Of a DNA stretch of 64,000 nt, positions 57,948-64,000 are shown in pieces (position 1 is the stretch's first letter; each line of letters begins with the position of its first letter). The position numbers were made by a program, and so were the translations under genes. The DNA comes from Accumulibacter jenkinsii (GTDB lineage Bacteria; Pseudomonadota; Gammaproteobacteria; Burkholderiales; Rhodocyclaceae): NCBI GenBank assembly GCA_036625225.1, contig JAZKUF010000004.1, positions 248,001-312,000 of the forward strand, read 5' to 3'. The notes beneath the pieces were generated by a model, which did not search any database, was not told the origin of the DNA, and saw only the letters and a program-made list of their open reading frames with translations.

Positions 57948-59042
57948 ATGCAAAAGAAACTCATCGCACTGGCAGTCGCCAGCCTGGCCTCGGGCGCTGC
58001 TTTCGCCCAGACCAATGTCACCATGTACGGTATCGCGGATGCCGGCTATGTCTATAGCCAGGGCGACGCAGCTGTTAGCGGCACCAACAAGTTCAGCGGC
58101 GTCCAGTCCGGCCTGCTGAGCGGTTCACGCCTCGGCTTCAAGGGCGAAGAAGCGCTGGGCAACGGCCTGAAAGCCATCTTCACCCTCGAATACTCGCTCA
58201 ACATCGACAACAACTCGGGGATCGGCAACACCCAGGGCGGCGGCTTGAACGCTCGCCAGCAGTTCGTCGGGCTGTCCGGCGGCTTCGGTACCGTCGCGCT
58301 GGGTCGTCAGTATTCTCCGGGTTACATGGCAACGGTGAATAATGACCCGGCTGGCGGAGCTGCTTTTGAGCCGCAGTCGTTCATGACCGCCCAGGCTGGC
58401 AACACCATCACCCCGAACAGCGGTGCCCGCTGGGACAACGGCCTCACCTACACGACCCCGAACTGGGGCGGTTTCACCGGTAAGGCGATTTATTCCTTCG
58501 GTGAAACAAGCTCGGGGGCCAATGGGTTCAACGACAATTTTGTGTCGACCTCGGATAACGGCAAATGGGCCCTCGGTGCCAATTTCGCCACCGGCGCATT
58601 CAACCTCGACGCACTTTATCAAGTGCGTCAAAATGTCACCAATTTGTCTGGGGACGACATCAACGAATGGTACGTTGGTGGCAGCTTCGACCTCAAGTTT
58701 GTCAAGCTGATGGCCAGCTATCAGGACCAGGACGACAAGAACACCTTCAACAACGACAACAGCACCTGGACTCTTGGTGCGGTCGTCCCGCTCGGCAACT
58801 TTGGCATCCATCTGCAGTATGCCCAGACTGACTTTGACGGAGCGTGGGATGGCAATACCGACGGTGCCATGCTTGCGGGTACCTATGCCTTGTCGAAGCG
58901 CACGACTGCCTACGCCGGTTACGTCTGGGTCAAGAACGACAATAACAGCATGCCCATTGCTCCCGCCAGCCTTGGTGCCAGCATTGGTGCTGCGGGCGAG
59001 AGCAACAACACCTTCGTGGCTGGCGTGCGTCACGCATTCTAA
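57948..59042 (+). CDS. outer-membrane porin (betaproteobacterial general porin)
   Basis: A 364-residue trimeric-porin-type protein. The signal peptide ends GAAFAQ; the mature chain starts TNVTMYGIADAGYVYSQG as in betaproteobacterial porins. It is rich in alternating beta strands, has the constriction-loop region SFMTAQAGNTITPNSGARWD, and ends VAGVRHAF with a C-terminal Phe needed for BAM recognition. A strong terminator follows. It is a paralogue of the next gene, with closely similar N- and C-termini and divergent middle strands. Confidence 0.94.
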   Translation: MQKKLIALAVASLASGAAFAQTNVTMYGIADAGYVYSQGDAAVSGTNKFSGVQSGLLSGSRLGFKGEEALGNGLKAIFTLEYSLNIDNNSGIGNTQGGGLNARQQFVGLSGGFGTVALGRQYSPGYMATVNNDPAGGAAFEPQSFMTAQAGNTITPNSGARWDNGLTYTTPNWGGFTGKAIYSFGETSSGANGFNDNFVSTSDNGKWALGANFATGAFNLDALYQVRQNVTNLSGDDINEWYVGGSFDLKFVKLMASYQDQDDKNTFNNDNSTWTLGAVVPLGNFGIHLQYAQTDFDGAWDGNTDGAMLAGTYALSKRTTAYAGYVWVKNDNNSMPIAPASLGASIGAAGESNNTFVAGVRHAF

Positions 59043-59069
59043 TCCGACCTTCGTTGTTCAGCTTGTCAA

Positions 59070-59096
59070 ACGGGCGCTTCGGCGCCCGTTTTTTTT
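59070..59096 (+). terminator. intrinsic terminator of the first porin gene
   Basis: ACGGGCGC and GCGCCCGT form an 8-bp stem with a TTCG tetraloop, followed by eight T. The remaining 290 bases to the next porin show no gene; they likely hold its promoter and leader. Confidence 0.93.
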
Positions 59097-59388
59097 GAGC
59101 GGAAAACCGCTCACGCGAAATCTTCCGTCGCAGCGACCCCTCCCGTCGCAGTTCCAGCACTGGCTAAGTGGCCCCTGATTCAGGCCTAAGCCCCGCTGCT
59201 TCAATGGTGTGACAAAAATGCAACAAAGGCTTTCTGTACGGCGCCCATAAAGTTCATCAATGTTGCTCACCCCGCCGCTAGCTGCGACAATTCAGTCGTG
59301 AGTTTCCACGACTTTCCCCGCTGCAGCATGAAACCTGGTGGGAAGCAGCTTTTGGCTTCAACTTTTCGGACCTACAGGAGTGATTGAC

Positions 59389-60564
59389 ATGAACAAGAAA
59401 GTTATCGCGCTGGCCATTGCCGGTCTTGCTTCGGGTGCCGCCCTGGCCCAATCCAATGTGACCGTGTATGGTCTTGCCGACGTGGGCTACGTTTACAGCT
59501 CCGGTAGCGCTGGCCCAGGCCTGGGTACGAACAAGTTCAGCGGCCTCGCCGGTGGCGGCGTCACTGCCGGCAACCGTCTCGGATTCAAGGGTGAAGAAGC
59601 GCTGGGCAATGGCCTCAAGGCCGTATTCACCCTGGAGTACGGCCTGCAACTTGACGACAACTCGGGCATCGGCAACACCGGTGGGCTCGATGCGCGTCAG
59701 CAGTTCGTCGGACTCGCAACCCCATACGGCACCGTGGCACTCGGCCGCCAGTATGCTCCGGGCTTCAACGCAACGGCCAACAACGACGCGCTTGAAGCGA
59801 CCGACATGGGCATCCAGTCGAGCCTCAGCGTCTATGCCGGCAATACGATCACCCCGAACAGCCCGGCCCGCTACGACAATTCGATTTCCTATACCAGCAA
59901 CAACCTTTCCGGTTTTACGGTCAGCGCGATCTACGGCTTCGGCGAGAGCAATATTGGTGGGTATAACAACGCCAGCGTTTACGACAATAGCCAGTACGGT
60001 CTCGGTCTCAATTACGCCAATGGGCCGATCAACTTCGACGCCGTCTGGCAATCCCAGATTTCTGTCGCGATCCCGAACCCGATTCCGGGCGGCCCGGCCA
60101 AGGTGCCAGGCACCAGCGAGAGCATCAACGAGTGGTACCTCGGCGGCAGCTACGACTTCAAGGTGGTCAAGGTTTACGCCAGCTACCAGGGACTCGACAA
60201 CAACAACAGAACCGGTACCGTTCTGGCGAGGCCTTACCGAAACGCCTTGGTCGCTGACAAGAATGACATCTGGACCGTCGGCGTGACCGTTCCGGTCTTC
60301 ACCGCCGGCACCATCGGCCTGAGCTACGGCCAGTTGTCGACCGACAACAGCAACAATGTACCCGACGGCGACAGCTGGGGCTGGGGCGCAATGTACACGC
60401 ACAACCTGTCGAAGCGCACCGCCCTTTATGCCGCTTACACCTATTTCGACAACGACCGCGGCTCGGCTCCCGTGCAAACCCAGGTCGCCGGTGGCGGCCT
60501 CGGCATCGGCGTCGCGGGTGAGAACAACTACACCTTCGGTACCGGCATCCGCCACAGCTTCTGA
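59389..60564 (+). CDS. outer-membrane porin, tandem paralogue
   Basis: A 391-residue porin with signal peptide MNKKVIALAIAGLASGAALA and mature start QSNVTVYGLADVGYVYSSG. It shares FKGEEALGNGLKAVFTLEYG and DARQQFVGL with its neighbour but has a longer region around residues 215-290 (extracellular loops) and the same ending (GTGIRHSF). AGGAG lies before ATG 59389; the earlier in-frame ATG at 59338 would misplace the signal peptide. Different loops suggest a different permeability. Confidence 0.94.
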   Translation: MNKKVIALAIAGLASGAALAQSNVTVYGLADVGYVYSSGSAGPGLGTNKFSGLAGGGVTAGNRLGFKGEEALGNGLKAVFTLEYGLQLDDNSGIGNTGGLDARQQFVGLATPYGTVALGRQYAPGFNATANNDALEATDMGIQSSLSVYAGNTITPNSPARYDNSISYTSNNLSGFTVSAIYGFGESNIGGYNNASVYDNSQYGLGLNYANGPINFDAVWQSQISVAIPNPIPGGPAKVPGTSESINEWYLGGSYDFKVVKVYASYQGLDNNNRTGTVLARPYRNALVADKNDIWTVGVTVPVFTAGTIGLSYGQLSTDNSNNVPDGDSWGWGAMYTHNLSKRTALYAAYTYFDNDRGSAPVQTQVAGGGLGIGVAGENNYTFGTGIRHSF

Positions 60565-60589
60565 TCCTCCTTGCCCGTTTCCCGATCAG

Positions 60590-60607
60590 CGGGCGCTTCG
60601 GCGCCCG
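60590..60607 (+). terminator. hairpin after the second porin gene
   Basis: CGGGCGC-TTCG-GCGCCCG, the same core hairpin as after the first porin, but followed by TTGTC instead of a T-run, so termination may be weaker. Confidence 0.6.
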
Positions 60608-60668
60608 TTGTCGCACCTGACCGGAGGCGGGAAAGGCAGCGGAATTACCGGCGTGAACCTGTTTACGC

Positions 60669-60697
60669 TTGCGCCAGGCAAGCGGACTGGATATACT
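60669..60697 (+). promoter_or_regulatory. promoter of rpsT
   Basis: TTGCGC (60669-60674) and TATACT (60692-60697) are separated by 17 bases, giving a start near 60704 and a leader of about 40 bases. Confidence 0.6.
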
Positions 60698-60745
60698 GCG
60701 CGCCTTTCGAACTCCTCTACCAGCTTTTCATAGGGACAATCATTC

Positions 60746-61015
60746 ATGGCCAATAGCGCACAAGCCCGCAAGCGTGCCCGTCAAGCCGTCAAGCAACACG
60801 CGCACAACGCCAGCCTGCGCTCCAGCCTGCGCACGGCAGTCAAACGCGTCAACAAGGCGATTGTGGCGGGCGACAAGGAAGCGGCCCAGAGCATCTACCT
60901 GCAGTCGGTGGCGGTGATCGACCGTATCGCCGACAAGAAAATCATCCACAAGAACAAGGCTGCACGCCACAAGAGCCGGCTGTCGGCCCATATCAAGGCG
61001 CTTGCCGCGGCCTAG
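60746..61015 (+). CDS. rpsT: 30S ribosomal protein S20
   Basis: An 89-residue, very basic protein (MANSAQARKRARQAVKQHAH) that binds 16S rRNA early in small-subunit assembly. Length and the N-terminal MANSAQARKRARQ and KNKAARHKSRL segments are typical. It has its own promoter and a long hairpin after the stop. Confidence 0.98.
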   Translation: MANSAQARKRARQAVKQHAHNASLRSSLRTAVKRVNKAIVAGDKEAAQSIYLQSVAVIDRIADKKIIHKNKAARHKSRLSAHIKALAAA

Positions 61016-61025
61016 TTCTGCGGCG

Positions 61026-61073
61026 CCGCTGGCCGCGGTTTGCCTTTACGACCTGGCAAACCGCGGCCAGCGG
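61026..61073 (+). terminator. 19-bp perfect hairpin after rpsT
   Basis: Positions 61026-61044 (CCGCTGGCCGCGGTTTGCC) pair without mismatch with 61055-61073 around a 10-base loop. There is no T-run after it. It may act as a terminator, an RNase barrier or a bidirectional end signal. Confidence 0.65.
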
Positions 61074-61157
61074 GACATGCCCGTCAAGGACGACCCCGTC
61101 AATGCTGCGAGTCCACTCCTCCCGGAGCATGAGCAGCGAGCGATGAGCGTTACAAGG

Positions 61158-61201
61158 TATAATTTCGCGGTCCGGGAACAATATTAGATCGTTCTAATAT
61201 T
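61158..61201 (+). promoter_or_regulatory. -10 box and AT-rich palindromic operator ahead of the methyltransferase-tolC genes
   Basis: TATAAT at 61158-61163 is followed by a 22-base perfect palindromic arrangement at 61180-61201: AATATTAGA, loop TCGT, TCTAATATT. The -35 region is poor. A TAGA-N4-TCTA palindrome placed just after the expected transcription start resembles operators of TetR-type repressors. Confidence 0.6.
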
Positions 61202-61222
61202 ACTATATTGACGGGGAATGCT

Positions 61223-61888
61223 ATGGCCGCGGTAAAGATGGATATGGAACAGGCTCGTTTCAACATGATCGAGCAACAGATCCGCCCCTGGGAGGTGCTC
61301 GATCCCGAGGTGCTGGACATTCTGGGGGAGGTCCGGCGCGAGGACTTCGTTCCCGAGGCGCTCAGGGCGCTTGCCTTTGCCGACCTCGAGTTGCCGATCG
61401 GCAACGGACAGACCCTGCTGCAACCCAGGATCGAGGCGCGCATCCTGCAGGAGGTCGGACTCAGGAACACCGACATCGTGCTCGAAATCGGTACCGGCAG
61501 CGGCTACATGGCGGCCCTTCTGGCGGCCAAGGCGCAGTATGTGTATAGCGTCGAAATCGACCCGCAGCTGGCCGAGAAAGCGCGGCAGACCCTGCGCCAG
61601 ACCGGCGTTGCCAATGTCAGCGTCGAAACCGGTGACGCCTCACAGGGCTGGCCGGCGCACGCACCGTACGACGTCATCGTCATCTCGGGTTCGCTGCCCG
61701 AACTGCCGGCAGCGCTTCTCCAGCAGCTCAGGATCGGCGGCCGCCTGGCGGTTTTCATCGGCGAGCCGCCGGTGATGGAAGCACGCCTGATCATCCGCAC
61801 CGATGAGCAGGCCTTCAACACGATCAATCTCTTCGAAACCGTGGTCGCCGCGCTGACCAGCCGGAAGCGCCAGAGCTTCGTCTTCTGA
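61223..61888 (+). CDS. protein-L-isoaspartate O-methyltransferase-like protein
   Basis: A 221-residue SAM-dependent methyltransferase of the PIMT superfamily. It starts EQARFNMIEQQIRPWEVLD, has the SAM motif VLEIGTGSGYMAALL (86-100) and ends RQSFVF. In true PIMT a serine follows the GQT of the substrate loop; here the loop reads IGNGQTLLQP, so repair of isoaspartate is doubtful. This variant is commonly found directly before tolC-like genes in proteobacteria, as here. GGGGA precedes ATG 61223; an internal ATG at 61238 is possible. Role unknown. Confidence 0.88.
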   Translation: MAAVKMDMEQARFNMIEQQIRPWEVLDPEVLDILGEVRREDFVPEALRALAFADLELPIGNGQTLLQPRIEARILQEVGLRNTDIVLEIGTGSGYMAALLAAKAQYVYSVEIDPQLAEKARQTLRQTGVANVSVETGDASQGWPAHAPYDVIVISGSLPELPAALLQQLRIGGRLAVFIGEPPVMEARLIIRTDEQAFNTINLFETVVAALTSRKRQSFVF

Positions 61889-62004
61889 CTCCCGGCCCGG
61901 CCTTGCGGCAGGAGCTTGTCACCTCGACGGGGGGCGAGGCCTGGGCATGCGGGCTTAACCGGCCCTGAACCGCCCCCTGCAGGTCGTGAAAGTGAGTTAG
62001 CCTG

Positions 62005-63348
62005 ATGCCCCTGAAATCGAGCGCCGGCCGCTGCAGCTTCGTGCTGGCGGCCCTTCTGTCTGCCGCGCCGGTCTTCGGTGCCGACCTGCTGCAGGTCTAT
62101 CGCGACGCGCTAAGCTACGACGCCCAGTACGCCGCCGCGCGGGCGACTGCCGAAGCCGGTCGCGAGCGGCAGCCGCAGGCGCTGGCCGGTCTGCTGCCGA
62201 CGATAGGCGCCAGCGGCAACACCTTCTGGAACGACACCCGCTACCAAAGCCAGCTCGGCGCAGCCCGGCAGACTTACGACAACCGCTACAACAGCAATAC
62301 TTATGGCATCAACCTGACGCAGCCGCTGTTCCGCTGGCAGAATTTCGTCCAGTACGACCAGTCGAAGTTGCTGGTGATGCAGACCGAGGCCAACTTCGCG
62401 CAGGCCGGACAGGATCTGATCCTGCGCGTCGCCCAGGCCTACTTCGACGTCCTCTTGGCGATCGAGAACCTGCGTGCGGTGCAGGCCAACAGGACGGCGA
62501 TCGCGCAGCAGCTCGAGCAGGCGAAGAAGAACTTCGAGGTCGGCACGGCAACGATCACCGACACCTACGAGTCGCAGTCGCGCTTCGACCTCGCGACAGC
62601 TCAGGAGATTGCCGCCGACAACGAACTCGAAGTCAGACGCTATGCCCTGCGCGTGCTGATCGGCAGGGATCCGGGCGAACTCAACCGTCTGCAACCGAAA
62701 GCGATCATGGCACCGCCGCAACCGGCCAGCATGGAGCCCTGGGTGGACGCCGCCGAACGCGACAGCTTCGTCGTGCAGGCCCAGCAGGCGGCTGCCGAAG
62801 CCGCGGCCAAAGCGGTCGAGATCAATCGTGCCGGCCATTATCCGACCCTCGACGTGGTCGCCAACTACGGCCAGAACAACGGCCCGGGGCAGCTGGGCGC
62901 CGGCTCGATCGACACGACGACCCAGCAGATCGGTCTGCAGGTGAACATCCCGATCTTTCAGGGGGGTGCGGTCAATTCACGGGTCCGCGAAGCAGCGGCG
63001 AGGCGAGACGCCGAGTTCGCCAGCCTCGACAATGTCAAACGCAACTCGGCGCTCACGGCGCGCCAGTCCTACCTCGGCGTGGTCAATGGCCTGGCCGAGA
63101 TGCGGGCACTCGAAGCGGCGCTGGTGTCGAGTCTGAGCTCGCTCGAATCGAACCGGCTCGGTTACGAGGTCGGCGTGCGGATCAACATCGACGTCCTCAA
63201 CGCGGAGAACCAGGTCTACGTGACCCGCCGCGACCTCGCCCGCGCGCGTTTCACCACCCTCCTCTCGCAGTTGCGCTTGCAGGCCGCCGTCGGCGCGCTC
63301 GGCGAAAGCGATATCGAGCGCATCAACGCCCTGCTGGAAGCGCCATGA
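62005..63348 (+). CDS. TolC-family outer-membrane channel protein
   Basis: A 447-residue outer-membrane efflux protein. The signal peptide ends PVFGA; the mature chain begins DLLQVYRDALSYDAQYAAAR. Two homologous halves each contain long helices and a beta hairpin (NTYGINLTQPLFRWQNF; IGLQVNIPIFQGGAVNSRV), the signature of TolC. TolC forms trimeric exit ducts for type I secretion and multidrug pumps. It follows the methyltransferase by 116 bases and likely shares the promoter with the palindromic operator. The C-terminus overlaps waaA by 26 bases on the other strand. Confidence 0.94.
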   Translation: MPLKSSAGRCSFVLAALLSAAPVFGADLLQVYRDALSYDAQYAAARATAEAGRERQPQALAGLLPTIGASGNTFWNDTRYQSQLGAARQTYDNRYNSNTYGINLTQPLFRWQNFVQYDQSKLLVMQTEANFAQAGQDLILRVAQAYFDVLLAIENLRAVQANRTAIAQQLEQAKKNFEVGTATITDTYESQSRFDLATAQEIAADNELEVRRYALRVLIGRDPGELNRLQPKAIMAPPQPASMEPWVDAAERDSFVVQAQQAAAEAAAKAVEINRAGHYPTLDVVANYGQNNGPGQLGAGSIDTTTQQIGLQVNIPIFQGGAVNSRVREAAARRDAEFASLDNVKRNSALTARQSYLGVVNGLAEMRALEAALVSSLSSLESNRLGYEVGVRINIDVLNAENQVYVTRRDLARARFTTLLSQLRLQAAVGALGESDIERINALLEAP

Positions 63349-64000
63349 GCTGGTCGATCAGCATCAGGGTACGGACCGTGGCGCCGCGGTGTACCTGGCT
63401 GAAGGTGAGGGCGGCGCGACGCATGCCGAGCAACTGCGGCCGGTCGCCGAGCAGCTCCGCCGCGACAAGCGCTGCGTCGGCCGCGTCAATCACTCGGCGC
63501 GCAGCGCCGCAGGCGATGGCATCGACACTCGCCTCGGCAAAATTGAAGCTGTGCGGCCCGACCAGGACCGGACAGCCGCAGGCCGCCGCCTCGATCAGAT
63601 TCTGACCGCCGAAGGGGCGCAGCGTACCGCCGATCAGCGCCAGATCCGCGACGGCGTAATAAGCCGCCATCTCGCCCATGCTGTCGCCCAGCCAGACCTG
63701 CGTTGCCAGACTCGGCAGGTGACCCTCGCTTCGCCGGCAGCAAGTCAGGCGGCGCGCGGCGACGAGTTCCGCGACTTCGGCAAAACGTTGCGGGTGACGC
63801 GGCACAAGAACCAGCAGCAGGCCGGGACAAGCGAGCGCAGCGAAAGCGTCGAGAATCAGCGCTTCCTCGCCTTCACGAGTACTGGCGGCGAGCCAGACCG
63901 GGCGGTGGCTCAGCGCCTGTCGCCAGAAGGCTCCCTGCTGCAGCTTTTCTGCTGCCGGCGTCGCGTCGAATTTGAGGTTGCCGCAGATGCTGATGGCGCA
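63323..64000 (-). CDS. waaA: 3-deoxy-D-manno-octulosonic acid transferase, 5' part outside window
   Basis: The C-terminal ~225 residues of the GT-B enzyme that adds Kdo to lipid A precursor at the inner membrane. Visible motifs are CGNLKFDA at the window edge, AASTREGEEALIL, VLVPRHPQRF, and the donor-binding segment GGTLRPFGGQNLIEAAACGCPVLVGPH. The stop at 63323 falls within the end of the tolC-like gene, so the two transcripts converge. The N-terminal acceptor domain lies beyond position 64000. Confidence 0.93.
   Translation of the reverse strand, partial: CAISICGNLKFDATPAAEKLQQGAFWRQALSHRPVWLAASTREGEEALILDAFAALACPGLLLVLVPRHPQRFAEVAELVAARRLTCCRRSEGHLPSLATQVWLGDSMGEMAAYYAVADLALIGGTLRPFGGQNLIEAAACGCPVLVGPHSFNFAEASVDAIACGAARRVIDAADAALVAAELLGDRPQLLGMRRAALTFSQVHRGATVRTLMLIDQLMALPAGR

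Overview
The window is GC-rich, dense Gram-negative chromosome. The gene content (TsaD, glycogen-type GlgC, GpmI, trpGDC, paired porins of the betaproteobacterial type, rpsT, a TolC-family channel, a Kdo transferase) fits a betaproteobacterium. The style recalls Rhodocyclales such as 'Candidatus Accumulibacter', but that is inference: no rRNA or tRNA gene was seen and no database search was run.

Positions 1-17 kb are mostly housekeeping. A partial hypothetical gene is followed by tsaD, a molybdopterin oxidoreductase, a membrane-glycan pair (a dolichol-phosphate-sugar-type glycosyltransferase fused to GtrA plus a large polytopic 6-PTS-related protein), glgC, gpmI, a ParB-like periplasmic protein with a membrane-anchored partner, and a P-type cation ATPase preceded by a short dispersed repeat.

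Positions 16.6-24.6 kb hold the most coherent system. Nine minus-strand genes (folE2, FAD oxidoreductase, DUF1365, cyclopropane-fatty-acid-synthase-like methyltransferase, chalcone-isomerase-like, MFS, DUF3833 lipoprotein, SDR, NTF2-like) are joined almost throughout by ATGA/TGATG overlaps. They are read from one clear sigma70 promoter that sits between two inverted copies of a 16-bp operator. Related gene sets elsewhere respond to light or singlet oxygen and alter membrane fatty acids; that role is inferred here. Next comes a 1298-residue hybrid sensor kinase with two different periplasmic binding-protein domains.

Positions 28.8-49 kb are an accessory region of insertion sequences, toxin-antitoxin genes and phage debris. 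It contains a decayed Res-type restriction subunit; a heparinase II/III gene enclosed by a perfect 33-bp inverted repeat that matches the end of an adjacent broken IS630-type element; a four-gene run of secreted or membrane proteases (M13, ClpP-like, CPBP) with a small secreted protein; and an IS66-type element whose tnpC faces tnpAB and which has split a PIN toxin gene. It also holds scattered pieces of a P27-type terminase gene (two of them bracketing a chemotaxis receptor), a DUF1254 lipoprotein and a TacA/TacT-like pair.

Positions 48.6-64 kb return to core genes: tag, an hsp20-lon operon, a SWIM zinc-finger protein, trpG-trpD-(small ORF)-trpC with a possible leader, two tandem porins with near-identical hairpin terminators, rpsT with a 19-bp perfect hairpin, an isoaspartate-methyltransferase-like gene plus tolC-like gene behind an AT-rich palindrome, and the 3' part of waaA.
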